Under the pieces are notes generated by a model. It was not told the origin of the DNA. It searched no databases and was given only the letters and a program-made list of their open reading frames with translations. A stretch of DNA of 64,000 nucleotides from assembly GCF_003350005.1 (NCBI RefSeq), contig NZ_QLKS01000001.1, positions 725,946 to 789,945 on the forward strand, read 5' to 3'. The position numbers and the translations under genes were made by a program. Of this stretch, positions 26,859 through 38,000 are shown in pieces. The stretch comes from Psychrobacter proteolyticus. GTDB lineage: Bacteria > Pseudomonadota > Gammaproteobacteria > Pseudomonadales > Moraxellaceae. Each line of letters opens with the position of its first letter. The first letter of the stretch is position 1.

Positions 26859-29800
26859 ATGTCACGTTTTTTTATTAATCGCCCTATTTTTGCATGGGTG
26901 CTGGCTGTTTTGGTCATGCTCATCGGGGTAATATCCGTTATCAATCTACCGATTGAACAATATCCACGCATCGCACCACCAACGATTTCGGTCAGTGCAA
27001 GCTACCCTGGTGCTAATGCGCAAACCGTAGAAAACTCAGTAGTACAGATCATTGAGCAACGTATGAAAGGCCTAGACGGCCTGATGTACATGTCATCATC
27101 AAGCTCGTCAAATGGTAGTGCGTCAGTGACGCTGACCTTTGAAAACGGTACTGACTCTGATACTGCTCAAGTACAGGTACAGAATAAACTACAAGCCGCG
27201 ATGAGCTCACTACCTGAATCGGTACAGCGTCAGGGTGTCAATGTTAACAAATCATCTAGTAGCTTTATGATGGTTCAGGCATTTGTTTCAGAAGACGGCA
27301 GTATGGATCGAGCAGACATTGCCGATTACATTAACTCTAACGTCCTCGATTCAATCAGTCGCGTAGAAGGGGTGGGCGAGGTTCAAGTCTTTGGCTCTAC
27401 TTATGCGATGCGGGTTTGGCTTGATCCTTCACGTTTGCGCAGTTATAACATGGTGCCGTCTGATGTCGTCAATGCGATACGAGCACAGAATGCTCAAGTA
27501 TCTGCCGGACAATTGGGGCAAGCACCTGCTGATACAGATCAACAGGTCATCAACGCCACCGTTACTGTTCAAAGCTATCTACAAACGCCTGAAGAGTTTC
27601 GCAACATTCTACTAAAAACAGATGTGGCTGGTGCACAGGTGCGTTTGGGGGATGTAGCAGACGTCGAGGTTGGTAGTGAGAATTATAGTGTAGTCTCTCT
27701 ATATAATGGCCAAGAAGCCGCAGGTCTAGGTATCTCACTTGCTGGCGGTGCTAATGCACTTGAGACGCGAGAAGCCGTTGGCACACGCATGGCAGAGCTG
27801 GAAAGGAATTTTCCAGCAGGTTTGGTCTCAGTTGTACCGTATGACACTACCCCATTTGTACGTTTGTCTATCGAACAAGTCGTTATGACGCTACTTGAAG
27901 CGATTGTCTTAGTCTTTATCGTCATGTTCATCTTCTTACAAAACTGGCGTGCCACCATCATTCCAACGCTTGCTGTACCTGTTGTTTTATTGGGTACCTT
28001 TGCCGTGCTTTATGTTGCTGGTTTTAGTATCAACGTGCTGACTATGTTTGCCATGGTATTGTCCATCGGTCTGCTGGTGGATGATGCGATCGTTGTGGTA
28101 GAAAACGTCGAGCGTATTTTAGAAGAAGACCCACATATTTCTATCAAAGATGCCACTGTCCAATCGATGGGGGAGATCAGTAAGATCGTTATTGGTATTG
28201 CGCTTATCTTGTCCGCAGTATTCGTACCGATGGCTTTCTTTGGTGGTTCAACAGGTGTGATTTATCGTCAGTTCTCTATCACTCTAATCACCAGCATGGT
28301 GCTCTCTGCCATGGTCGCGCTTGTGTTCACCCCTGCCCTATGTGTAACATTGCTCAAACGTGGCAAAAGTCATGAAAAAGGCAGTACCGAAAAGCAAAAA
28401 GGCTTTTTCGGCTGGTTCAACCGCAGCTTCTTTAAACTTAGCCGTTCTTACGAGAGTTTTGTTGGTAAGAGTATTCGTTTTAAATGGCTATACATGATTG
28501 GCTATGCTGCCATCATCGGTATCATGGCAGTAGTATTCTTACGTATTCCTGGCTCTTTCATCCCCGAAGAGGATCAAGGTATTATGTTTACCTTAGTTCA
28601 GCTTCCAGCAGGCTCTACGCTAGATGAGACGCAAGATGTACTGGATAAAGTTAGAAACTATTATGATACTCAAGAGACTGACAACATTGCGTCTGTCTTT
28701 ACCATTGCTGGCTTTAGTTTTGCTGGTCAAGGTCAAAATATGGGTCTGGCGTTTGTGCGCTTATCAGACTGGGAGGAACGCTCCGGCGATGAAAATACCG
28801 CTCAAGCTGTCGCTGGTCGAGCGATGGGGTATTTCTTTACTCAGCTAAACGAAGCACAAGTATTCGCCATCGTACCACCAGCGATTACTGAGCTTGGTAA
28901 CGCCAGTGGTTTTGATTTAATGCTTCAGGACAGTGGTAACCTTGGACACGACGGACTGCTTGAAGCCCGAAATATGCTCCTAGGTATGGCCGCACAGAAT
29001 GACAAAGTGACTGGTGTACGTCCAAACGGCCAAGAAGACTCGCCTCAACTTAAAGTCAATATTAATCAAGAACAAGCGGCGGCTTATGGCCTGTCACTAA
29101 GCAATATCAATAGTGTCATCTCAACAGCGTGGGGCTCAAGCTACGTTAATGACTTCATCGATCGTGGCCGTATCAAACGCGTCTATGTACAAGGTGAAGC
29201 CAGCAGTCGTACCAACCCTGATGACATTGGCAAATGGTATGTACGAAATGACATGAACGATATGATTTCGTTTGATGCATTCTCTAGTAGTGAGTGGCAG
29301 TCAGGCTCACCGCGTCTTACTCGTTATAACAGCCTACCGTCAATGAATATTCAAGGTAGCGCCGCACCAGGACTAAGTACTGGTGAAGCGATGAGCTCAA
29401 TGGAAGCGATGATAGACAAGCTACCTGAGGGTATCAGTTATGAGTGGACAGGCATGTCATTGGAAGAGCAGAAGTCAGGTGCCCAAGCGCCAATGCTTTA
29501 TGCACTTTCAATCCTAGTTGTCTTCTTATGTTTGGCGGCTTTGTACGAAAGCTGGTCTATCCCCTTCTCTGTCCTCCTGGTCATTCCACTTGGGGTACTG
29601 GGTGCAGTGATATTTACCTGGCTACGTGGTTTTGCCAATGATATCTACTTGCAGGTTGGTCTACTGACTGTCGTTGGTCTATCCGCCAAAAACGCCATTT
29701 TGATTATTGAATTTGCGAAAGAGCACCAAGAGGAAGGATACAGTCTTAGAGAGGCCGTCATGACCGCAGCACGCCAGCGTTTGCGTCCGATTATCATGAC

Positions 29801-30089
29801 CTCGCTTGCCTTTGGACTAGGTGTTGTGCCATTATTCTTGGCGAATGGGCCGGGTTCAGGCAGTCAAAACGCTATCGGTACTAGTGTTGTTGGTGGGGTA
29901 ATCACAGCAACCCTCTTAGGTATCTTCTTTATCCCAATGTTCTATATCTGGGTGCGTAGTGCGTTCCCGCATAAATATGAGAACAACACACCCAATGATA
30001 AAGATGGTGACAATGGTACGCCTAACTCGCATAACCCAACACCTTCTGAGAGTTATCAGCCTGCAAGTCTTGGAGACAATACACAATGA
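26859..30089 (+). CDS. RND multidrug efflux transporter (AcrB/AdeJ type)
   Basis: This is the inner-membrane proton-drug antiporter of a tripartite pump. It has the HAE-1 layout: N-terminal helix (FFINRPIFAWVLAVLVMLIGVISVINLPIEQYPRIAPPTI), two large periplasmic loops and 12 membrane helices. The proton-relay pair Asp408-Asp409 lies in GLLVDDAIVVVENVERI, matching D407/D408 of AcrB. The 1076-residue length is slightly longer than AcrB because of a polar C-terminal tail. It starts 35 nt after the adaptor gene and overlaps the channel gene by 4 nt. AdeJ-like identity is inferred from operon structure. Confidence 0.94.
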   Translation: MSRFFINRPIFAWVLAVLVMLIGVISVINLPIEQYPRIAPPTISVSASYPGANAQTVENSVVQIIEQRMKGLDGLMYMSSSSSSNGSASVTLTFENGTDSDTAQVQVQNKLQAAMSSLPESVQRQGVNVNKSSSSFMMVQAFVSEDGSMDRADIADYINSNVLDSISRVEGVGEVQVFGSTYAMRVWLDPSRLRSYNMVPSDVVNAIRAQNAQVSAGQLGQAPADTDQQVINATVTVQSYLQTPEEFRNILLKTDVAGAQVRLGDVADVEVGSENYSVVSLYNGQEAAGLGISLAGGANALETREAVGTRMAELERNFPAGLVSVVPYDTTPFVRLSIEQVVMTLLEAIVLVFIVMFIFLQNWRATIIPTLAVPVVLLGTFAVLYVAGFSINVLTMFAMVLSIGLLVDDAIVVVENVERILEEDPHISIKDATVQSMGEISKIVIGIALILSAVFVPMAFFGGSTGVIYRQFSITLITSMVLSAMVALVFTPALCVTLLKRGKSHEKGSTEKQKGFFGWFNRSFFKLSRSYESFVGKSIRFKWLYMIGYAAIIGIMAVVFLRIPGSFIPEEDQGIMFTLVQLPAGSTLDETQDVLDKVRNYYDTQETDNIASVFTIAGFSFAGQGQNMGLAFVRLSDWEERSGDENTAQAVAGRAMGYFFTQLNEAQVFAIVPPAITELGNASGFDLMLQDSGNLGHDGLLEARNMLLGMAAQNDKVTGVRPNGQEDSPQLKVNINQEQAAAYGLSLSNINSVISTAWGSSYVNDFIDRGRIKRVYVQGEASSRTNPDDIGKWYVRNDMNDMISFDAFSSSEWQSGSPRLTRYNSLPSMNIQGSAAPGLSTGEAMSSMEAMIDKLPEGISYEWTGMSLEEQKSGAQAPMLYALSILVVFLCLAALYESWSIPFSVLLVIPLGVLGAVIFTWLRGFANDIYLQVGLLTVVGLSAKNAILIIEFAKEHQEEGYSLREAVMTAARQRLRPIIMTSLAFGLGVVPLFLANGPGSGSQNAIGTSVVGGVITATLLGIFFIPMFYIWVRSAFPHKYENNTPNDKDGDNGTPNSHNPTPSESYQPASLGDNTQ

Positions 30090-31900
30090 GTGCTCAAAAA
30101 ACATCTATTACTAACTCGTCATCGGTAGCTATTACAGCTATCGATGCGCAGCCAGCACTATCTCGTTTGCGCAAAAACAGTGGCCGCCTGTTGGGTCTGA
30201 CTGCGCTAGCAATAAGCATGGCCGCTTGTAACACCATTCCGAAAGCGGATATGCGCCCTGTGCTAGCAGAGCCGAATATTCCTATGCAGCAATCTTATGG
30301 TGCATTTGATAAAGAGACTGTCAGTAGTGCTGACCAAGCAAGCATTGCCAGTCAGCGCTGGCAGAACTTTTATAGCGATGAGCGCCTAAAGGGTCTGATT
30401 GCTCTCGGTCTTGAAAACAACAAAGACTTTGAGAGTGCGCGCCTAGCTATTGAAAAAGCACGTGCACAGTATCAGATTACCGATATTAATGACTTACCTG
30501 CTATTAATGGCAGTGCTGGTTATACTCGCCAAGCACAGAATCGTACTGATCGAAACCCTAATAGTAGCTACAGCGTCAACTTAGGTCTTGCCAATTATGA
30601 GCTAGACTTTTGGGGTAAAATCTCAAGCTTAAAAGATCAAGCATTGCAGAACTTCTTGGCGACTACAGCAGCCAAAGATGCGACCCAAATCAGCTTGATT
30701 AGTAATATTGCCCAAAGCTACGCCAATCTAAGCTATAGCTTAGCGCAATTAAAACTGGCTGAAGCTACAGTTGAGAGTCGTGAGCGTTCATTATTTATCG
30801 CGGATAAACGTTTTGAAGCAGGTATCGATCCTAAGCTACCTTCATTGCAGTCCTCTGCCTCATTAGAGAATGCTAAGCTTGCCGTGTTACGTGCACAGAC
30901 CAGCGTTCTTCAATCACGCAATGCATTGCAATACTTAGTTGGTGGTGCTATTCCAAATGAGCTTATCCCAACACCTGCCGTCAGCAATATCACAAGCCAG
31001 CAGATATTTAATGCGGGTCTACCAAGTGATTTACTACGTTATCGCCCTGACGTCCTACAAGCAGAATACAACCTAAAAGCTGCTGGTGCGAACATCGAAG
31101 TGGCCCGTGCCTCTTACTTCCCATCTATTAGCTTGGCCAGTAGTGTGGGTGTCAGTAGCGGCAGCTTAAATGACTTGTTTAAAAACGGTGCCGTTGGCTG
31201 GTCATTTGGACCTAGCGTGAGTGTCCCTATCTTTGATGCAGGCCGTTTAGATGCCAATTATGATGTGGCTCAGATTGAGCGTGAGCAAACGCTTGCTAGT
31301 TATGAGAGCTCTATTCAGACCGCATTCCGTGAAGTGTCAGATGTACTTGCCACGCGTGCAACACTTGGTGAGCAGTTAGAAGCGCAGTATCGTCTGCAAG
31401 ATAATTTTGAGCAGACCTATCAGATAGCAGATGCGCGCTTTAAAGCAGGTATCTCAAACTATCTGGACGTGCTTGATGCGCAGCGTTCACTGTTCTCTAC
31501 TCAGCAAGGTATCCTAGATTTAGAGCTACAGAAAATCGTTAGCCAGATTGAGCTGTACCAAGCGCTTGGTGGCGGTGCGAACCTTGATGTACCGACCGTC
31601 ATACCTGTACCGCAGCACACTAACTTGGCGCAGATTGTCACTGGAACTGCTACTAGTGCAAAAACCAAAGCGACAAATGCCATCAAAGCAGCTGGTTCAG
31701 CGCGTGTGACTACGCCGCAAGAAGCTGTCGCCATTAAGCAGTCGCAAGCGGTAGAAACGACTACTTTTGAACCTACTGCTATCGTCGATGTGAATGACGA
31801 TGGTAAGAAAGATGCTGCTGTAGGCGTGGTCACTGAAGAGACTCGCTTCAATAACAATAGTGTTGAGCAAGTTCCTGTGACCCAGATTGTTGAGCCTTAA
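30086..31900 (+). CDS. RND outer-membrane channel lipoprotein (OprM/AdeK type) with C-terminal extension
   Basis: This is the TolC-like outer-membrane factor of the pump. The lipobox MAAC puts the acylated Cys at residue 48, after a 30-residue hydrophilic stretch that is long for a signal peptide. Two outer-membrane-efflux repeats follow (RWQNFYSDERLKGLIALGLENNKD..., and the second with RPDVLQAEYNLKAAGANIEVARASYFPSISL). The usual end (LYQALGGG) falls near residue 500; about 100 further residues, rich in Ala/Thr/Val, include an Asp/Asn/Gly loop DVNDDGKKD at 568-576. The start overlaps the transporter stop (ATGA). A terminator follows. Confidence 0.9.
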   Translation: MSAQKTSITNSSSVAITAIDAQPALSRLRKNSGRLLGLTALAISMAACNTIPKADMRPVLAEPNIPMQQSYGAFDKETVSSADQASIASQRWQNFYSDERLKGLIALGLENNKDFESARLAIEKARAQYQITDINDLPAINGSAGYTRQAQNRTDRNPNSSYSVNLGLANYELDFWGKISSLKDQALQNFLATTAAKDATQISLISNIAQSYANLSYSLAQLKLAEATVESRERSLFIADKRFEAGIDPKLPSLQSSASLENAKLAVLRAQTSVLQSRNALQYLVGGAIPNELIPTPAVSNITSQQIFNAGLPSDLLRYRPDVLQAEYNLKAAGANIEVARASYFPSISLASSVGVSSGSLNDLFKNGAVGWSFGPSVSVPIFDAGRLDANYDVAQIEREQTLASYESSIQTAFREVSDVLATRATLGEQLEAQYRLQDNFEQTYQIADARFKAGISNYLDVLDAQRSLFSTQQGILDLELQKIVSQIELYQALGGGANLDVPTVIPVPQHTNLAQIVTGTATSAKTKATNAIKAAGSARVTTPQEAVAIKQSQAVETTTFEPTAIVDVNDDGKKDAAVGVVTEETRFNNNSVEQVPVTQIVEP

Positions 31901-31963
31901 ATGACCCCACCTTAATCTGATGACGCAGCTCTATCATCATATTGACAGTCGATACGTACTATC

Positions 31964-31996
31964 AGCCCTACCGACTTAACGTGGTGGGGCTTTTTG
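31964..31996 (+). terminator. Terminator after the RND efflux operon
   Basis: The 9-bp stem AGCCCTACC/GGTGGGGCT (one G-T pair) with a 10-nt loop is followed by five T. Confidence 0.82.
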
Positions 31997-32025
31997 CTTT
32001 TACTTATGTCTTTTGGTTATAGTAG

Positions 32026-32055
32026 GCTCTCTTTATATAAGCTCTCTTTATATAC
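32026..32055 (+). repeat. 15-bp tandem duplication upstream of hemB
   Basis: GCTCTCTTTATATA occurs twice in direct tandem (32026 and 32041). It is AT-rich and may affect the hemB promoter; no function is evident. Confidence 0.6.
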
Positions 32056-32159
32056 GGCCAGTTATAAAGCACAGATTTTAATAAGCTAGTTCTATAAAAT
32101 ACCGCTTATAGCGATATTATTTTAACCATGTAACATGATAACTATTAAAACAATCATAA

Positions 32160-33176
<1,017 letters not shown>

Positions 33177-33205
33177 TGGTAGTTGTACTACCTTTTATAA
33201 TGTGA

Positions 33206-33241
33206 AAACCCCAGCTGACTATTAGTAGCTGGGGCTTTTTT
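33206..33241. terminator. Terminator between hemB and the GST-family gene
   Basis: Stem CCCCAGCT/AGCTGGGG has a 10-nt loop, A run on the left, and CTTTTTT on the right. It sits between convergent genes and mainly serves hemB. Confidence 0.88.
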
Positions 33242-33266
33242 ATGCGGTTACTCTATTAAAATAAAA

Positions 33267-34244
33267 CTATAGACGTGCACGGTCATGTGGCTCATTAAAA
33301 TCAATCACTGGACCAGCAGGGACAATACGCGTGGGATTGATATTGGCATGACTGGTGTAATAATGCTGCTTGATATGGTCCATATTTACCGTCTCTGCGA
33401 TACCAGGTACCTGATATAAATCACGCAGATAGCCCCAAAGGTTTGGATAGTCAACGATACGACGCAGATTGCATTTGAAATGCCCAACATAGACAGCATC
33501 AAAACGAACCAACGTCGTAAACAGTCGCCAATCGGCCTCAGTTATGGTGCTACCTGTCAGATAACGCTGATGTGCTAAGCGCGTCTCAAGTGTATCTAAT
33601 GCCGCAAATAGCTCGATCAAAGCCTCTTCGTAAGCCTCTTGTGTGGTAGAGAATCCTGTTTTATATACGCCATTGTTGATAGTTGAATAGACGAAGGTAT
33701 TTATATCATCAATTTCTTGTAACAACTCTGCTGGCACAAAATCACCTGCTAGTGCCCCAACCTCATCAAAGGCAGAGTTAAACATCCGAATGATTTCAGA
33801 TGATTCATTACTCACGATCGTGTTTGTTTTTTTATCCCATAAGATAGGTACGGTGACACGGCCTGTATAGTCTGGCTTGGCCTTGGTATAAAGCTCATAG
33901 GCATAGTCTGCATTGATAACTGGATCAGCAACAACACCTGCACCCTCTGCAAACGTCCAGCCGTGCTCTCCCATAAAAGGATGAACCACAGATATCGGAA
34001 TGATGTCTTCTAAGCCTTTAAGCTTGCGGTAAATAAGGGTACGGTGTGCCCAAGGACAGGCTAGCGACACGTATAGATGATAGCGGTCAGGTTCGGCTTT
34101 AAAGCCCTCAATACCTGTTGGCCCTGCACTACCATCTACCGTTACCCAGTTTCTAAAGCCAGCATCCTCACGCTGGAAACGGCCGCCACTCTCTTTTGTC
34201 TCGTACCACTTGTCTTGCCACTGCCCGTCTACCAAGAGACCCAT
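33267..34244 (-). CDS. Glutathionyl-hydroquinone reductase (YqjG/ECM4-type GST)
   Basis: This Xi-class glutathione transferase reduces glutathionyl-hydroquinones to hydroquinones. The diagnostic CPWAHRTLIYRKLKGLEDIIPISVVHP block has the nucleophilic Cys near residue 58, and the C-terminal helical domain contains NNGVYKTGFSTTQEAYE. I use ATG 34244 (325 residues) because GGAGA lies about 7 nt upstream; an in-frame TTG 12 nt earlier overlaps that ribosome site. It is a single gene upstream of the tRNA-Val island boundary. Confidence 0.92.
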   Translation of the reverse strand: MGLLVDGQWQDKWYETKESGGRFQREDAGFRNWVTVDGSAGPTGIEGFKAEPDRYHLYVSLACPWAHRTLIYRKLKGLEDIIPISVVHPFMGEHGWTFAEGAGVVADPVINADYAYELYTKAKPDYTGRVTVPILWDKKTNTIVSNESSEIIRMFNSAFDEVGALAGDFVPAELLQEIDDINTFVYSTINNGVYKTGFSTTQEAYEEALIELFAALDTLETRLAHQRYLTGSTITEADWRLFTTLVRFDAVYVGHFKCNLRRIVDYPNLWGYLRDLYQVPGIAETVNMDHIKQHYYTSHANINPTRIVPAGPVIDFNEPHDRARL

Positions 34245-34513
34245 GTTATTCTCCAACTGTTTTTAATATTTGTTTAACGTTTACTAAGCATGATTAACTT
34301 TAAGTCATTATCATCATGATGATCGCATTATTTAGAGAGACATCATACCAGTTATAAGCGTTATTCTTTAGAATCGTCCTATTTATTAACAATAAAAACT
34401 AAACTTAATAAATTTAATATTTAGCTAAATTATACAAAAACACTTTCTAATAACTAATATAATGCTGAATACCAAATATTATGATAATAAAAGAGGTTTA
34501 TTCTAAAAAAGAC

Positions 34514-34541
34514 TTGCAAAGTCTGAGAAACTTGCTAAAAT
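34514..34541 (+). promoter_or_regulatory. Promoter of tRNA-Val(GAC)
   Basis: TTGCAA (34514-34519) and an extended -10 TGCTAAAAT (hexamer 34536-34541) are separated by 16 bp. Transcription would begin about 7 nt before the tRNA. Confidence 0.6.
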
Positions 34542-34554
34542 GCTCAACCTAAAT

Positions 34555-34699
<145 letters not shown>

Positions 34700-34803
34700 G
34701 GAAACTATAAGTCGATTCAAATTATCTCTTTTCTCACTTTCAGCAAACATCATCAAAAAACGTGTGTGCCCAAATTGTGCCTTCTCTCTATCCTGATCTT
34801 CCT

Positions 34804-34977
34804 TCATAACATTATTTTTGACTTCTCTTCATCTAACGAATTATTAGGCACATACGTAAATAAATTGCCTATTCCAACACCTAGAGCCTCGCAAATTTTA
34901 TCCATAGTGTCAAAATCTATTCTTGAATTTTGTTCGTTATAGAGCTTGTACACGGTCGACTTACTAATTCCCGTCAT
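34804..34977 (-). pseudogene. Truncated Cro/CI-type helix-turn-helix fragment
   Basis: A 57-residue minus-strand frame reads MTGISKSTVYKLYNEQNS then RIDFDTMDKICEALGVGIGNLFTYVP. This matches the recognition helix and following helices of small XRE-family regulators (the type whose cores end in GDLFEY). The first helices normally before 'TGIS' are missing, and an in-frame stop lies two codons upstream of the ATG, so the gene is probably 5'-truncated. It lies between the tRNA terminator and the MgtC-like pseudogene, in AT-rich debris. It could alternatively be a very short functional regulator, which I think less likely. Confidence 0.45.
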
Positions 34978-35221
34978 TCTTTATTTACATTAATATTTTT
35001 TCAAAAATTATGGTGCCATCTTTCTTCAAAAATAGGCGTTCACCTATTCAATACTCCATAAGTGTGGTGTAGAGGTAAAAACTGGAGACAAAACGATTGA
35101 AGGTTAGAACAAACTTTAATATATGCGCTATAGACTATTAAAATCTTGATGCTTATGAAAGGCTATGTAAACGCCTTATATTTTGTATTATCACATCTCT
35201 TAAAGTAATCCATGCCCCAAA

Positions 35222-35620
35222 TATCTCTATCACACCTTTAAATTAGGTATTGCTTTTCTATTGCCACTACCAATCGCTCTCAACCGTTAATTTGAAGATA
35301 ATGGTGCAGGTTTGAGGACTTTTCCTTTAGTAACAATTGCTTCATGTGCTTTTATGCTAGTAGGTATGGATATTTATCAAGAAGCCGATGCTGAGGCTAG
35401 AATTATGTATGCCATAATCACTGGAATGGATTTTATCGGCGGTGGCGCTATATTTAAGAATGAAAGTGGCGCAAAGGGTACTGCTACTGCGGCTGGATTG
35501 TGGAATACAGCCGCAATTGGGATATCAGTGGCTTATGATCGCTATGAGATTGCTATTATATTATCAATAGTTGGTTTTTTGATCCTACAATTCTCAAAAC
35601 CTTTTAAACCAAAATCTTAA
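35222..35620 (+). pseudogene. MgtC/SapB-family gene with internal stop codon
   Basis: The reading frame shows FKLGIAFLLPLPIALNR, then a TAA at 35288-35290, then FEDNGAGLRTFPLVTIASC and on to ITGMDFIGGGAIFKNESGAKGTATAAGLWNTAAIGI. These match the N-terminal membrane domain of MgtC (LGxxIGLER before the GLRT motif, then GxGFLGAGVI and GLTTAAxLW). The stop replaces a residue in the conserved ER/FE position, so the gene is split. A TTG at 35312 could restart translation and give 102 residues, but would lack the first membrane helix. It is next to tRNA-island debris. Confidence 0.65.
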
Positions 35621-35682
35621 CGATGTAATTTTCAGTCATTAAAATAGAGAATCAAACCGCCATTTTGACAATAACTTCATAC

Positions 35683-37875
35683 TTACTTTGTCTTGGACAA
35701 AGTTGTTAGTGGTTGAGCTCCTTTGAACTTTAGTAAGCGCAAAGCATTGAGAGTCACTAGTACCGTTGCACCAGTGTCCGCTATCACAGCAATCCATAGT
35801 CCAGTAATACCTAGTAAAGTAGTAATCAGGAACACTGCCTTTAGTCCTAAAGCAAAAATTACATTTTGATGTATGTTGGCCATGGTTGCGCGCGATAATG
35901 CAATGAGATGAGCAACATCTGTAACACGGCTTTTTAATAACGCTATATCGGCTGTTTCAATAGCAACATCCGTACCGCCGCCCATAGCAACGCCCACATC
36001 TGCTGTTGCTAATGCTGGCGCATCGTTAATACCATCACCAATCATTGCTATCTTGCTATTATCTTTTATCTCATTGAGCAAACGTAGTTTGTCTTCAGGT
36101 AAGAGTTCAGCTTTCCATTCTATATTTAAGTGACTAGCAAGAGCCTGTGCCGTCAGATGATTGTCACCTGTCAGCATCACCGAACGCACACCCATCGCTT
36201 TGAGCTGAGCCACTCCTTCCTGAGCATCATCTCGCAACTCATCTCGTAATGCTATCAATCCAAGCACTTCACGGCTTTGTTCATCATACAAAACTGAGAC
36301 CGTCTTGCCTTCCTTTTGCAATACTTCAATGTCTGCCTTTTGGTCAATTGATAGCAAGCTTTTCTCAGTTGCATAGACTGGTGATCCAATGGCTAGAGGA
36401 CGCCCAGCTACCGTTGCATGTACTGCTTTTCCCGCAGTAGCATAAGCTTTGGAAGCCACTGGTATGGATATCTGGGCAGCTTTGGCATGATCAATAATGG
36501 CTTTTGCAAGTGGGTGACTAGAAGCGGACTCAACGCTGGCAAACAGCGCTAGTATCTCATTATGACCTTCAGATCCTGGATATTCGTGTACTGATTGCTT
36601 CTGTGCAAAGGCAATCACGTCGGTCACCTGTGGCTTGCCTTTAGTCAACGTACCTGTCTTATCAAAAGCGACAATATTCACGCGACTAATGGTTTCTAAA
36701 GCGCTGCCCCCTTTGATAAGTAAGCCTCGGCGTGTACCGACAGCCAACCCTGACGCAATGGCAGCCGGAGTAGATAATACAAGTGCACAAGGACAGGCGA
36801 TTAGCAATAGTGCAAAACCACGATATAGCCAAGTCGACCATTCACCTCCCATCGCTAGCGGCGGAACAATAATAACCAGTGCAGCGATAGCCATCACCGC
36901 TGGGGTGTAATAACGACTGAATTGTTCAATGAAGCGAGCCGTAGGGGCTTTAGAGGCTTGCGCCTGCTCTACCAGATTGATAATGCGTGCAATGGTATTG
37001 TCAGCAGCTGTCTTTTGTACACGGATTTGCAGCGCCCCATCCATATTGATTGATCCTGCAAATACCGCATCACCTATCGTCTTGGTAACGGGAATTGATT
37101 CGCCAGTGACAGGTGAGTCATCAAGACTAGAGTTACCTTGAATAATGACACCATCAGCGGATACTTTATCTCCAGGACGTACCAATACCAGATCGTCGAT
37201 CTGCAATGACCCTATAGGAACGTTATGCTGCCTGCCTTGTGCATCAAGTAAAATCGCAGTCTTTGGAACCAATGATGCCAATGCTCTGATACCAGCACGG
37301 GCACGATCAGCCGCCACACCCTCTAACAATTCACCGACGGAGAACAAGAAGACAACCGCCGCCGCCTCTTCAGCCTCACCAATGATAAGCGCACCAATTG
37401 CCGCGATAGACATCAACATTTCAATAGAAAAAGGACTACCGGTCATCGCTAGTGCCAAGGACTTTCGGGCAAAGGGGAAAACGCCTACAATGACGGCAAC
37501 AGCAAAGGCCCACATGCCATAATCAGGGAAAAGTAATGCCAATGCGTAGGCGACACTCATCAAGACGCCGAGACCAACCACTTGCTTACCTTTTCTGGTT
37601 TGCCACCAACGCTGTTGCTGCGTATCTAATAGATTATCACTAATGCTGTCTGCTGCGTTTGCTTGACCAGTAGTGGCAGATATACCAAAACCCAGACGCT
37701 TGATGGTCTTTTCAATATCGCTGCACTGAGTATCTGAATCAGGGGCAAGCGATAGCTCTAACTTTTCAGTCGCAAAATTGAGCCGTATGTCAGAAACACC
37801 AGGCATACGTGCTAATGCAGTTTCGATCTTTCTGACACAACTGGCACAATCCATCCCTTCAATACGATATTGCAT
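35683..37875 (-). CDS. Cadmium/zinc-type heavy-metal P1B-ATPase
   Basis: This ATP-driven exporter moves divalent soft metals (Cd, Zn, Pb) out of the cytoplasm. An N-terminal heavy-metal domain has GMDCASC near residue 8, then membrane helices, the ion-path motif CPCALVLSTPAA, the phosphorylation site DKTGTLTKG, the SHPLAKAI nucleotide motif and GDGINDAPALATADVGVAMG. CPC plus the divergent CadR-like MerR gene points to Cd/Zn rather than Cu. ATG 37875 has GAGG about 9 nt upstream; ATG 37890 would add five residues. The promoter with 19-bp spacer at 37915-37945 is the regulatory target. Confidence 0.93.
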   Translation of the reverse strand: MQYRIEGMDCASCVRKIETALARMPGVSDIRLNFATEKLELSLAPDSDTQCSDIEKTIKRLGFGISATTGQANAADSISDNLLDTQQQRWWQTRKGKQVVGLGVLMSVAYALALLFPDYGMWAFAVAVIVGVFPFARKSLALAMTGSPFSIEMLMSIAAIGALIIGEAEEAAAVVFLFSVGELLEGVAADRARAGIRALASLVPKTAILLDAQGRQHNVPIGSLQIDDLVLVRPGDKVSADGVIIQGNSSLDDSPVTGESIPVTKTIGDAVFAGSINMDGALQIRVQKTAADNTIARIINLVEQAQASKAPTARFIEQFSRYYTPAVMAIAALVIIVPPLAMGGEWSTWLYRGFALLLIACPCALVLSTPAAIASGLAVGTRRGLLIKGGSALETISRVNIVAFDKTGTLTKGKPQVTDVIAFAQKQSVHEYPGSEGHNEILALFASVESASSHPLAKAIIDHAKAAQISIPVASKAYATAGKAVHATVAGRPLAIGSPVYATEKSLLSIDQKADIEVLQKEGKTVSVLYDEQSREVLGLIALRDELRDDAQEGVAQLKAMGVRSVMLTGDNHLTAQALASHLNIEWKAELLPEDKLRLLNEIKDNSKIAMIGDGINDAPALATADVGVAMGGGTDVAIETADIALLKSRVTDVAHLIALSRATMANIHQNVIFALGLKAVFLITTLLGITGLWIAVIADTGATVLVTLNALRLLKFKGAQPLTTLSKTK

Positions 37876-37914
37876 AATAAACTGCCTCATTATAAGAATT
37901 CATTTGATAACGCT

Positions 37915-37945
37915 ATTGTGAACCCTCTAGTGGCTTCAGAGTCAA
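37915..37945 (-). promoter_or_regulatory. MerR-type promoter/operator of the metal ATPase gene
   Basis: On the minus strand TTGACT and CACAAT are separated by 19 bp. The spacer and -35 flank form the dyad ACTCTGAAG...CTAGAGGGT. The overlong spacer with a central dyad is the hallmark of MerR-family metal-activated promoters. Transcription would start about 30 nt before the ATPase gene. Confidence 0.75.
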
Positions 37946-37971
37946 GGCCGTTTATATGCAATGGTATAAAC

Positions 37972-38000
37972 TTGACTTCCTTAGGGCTAAACCTTATAGT
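37972..38000 (+). promoter_or_regulatory. Promoter of the MerR-family regulator
   Basis: TTGACT (37972-37977) and TATAGT (37995-38000) have a normal 17-bp spacer, 42 nt before the regulator start. Confidence 0.55.
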
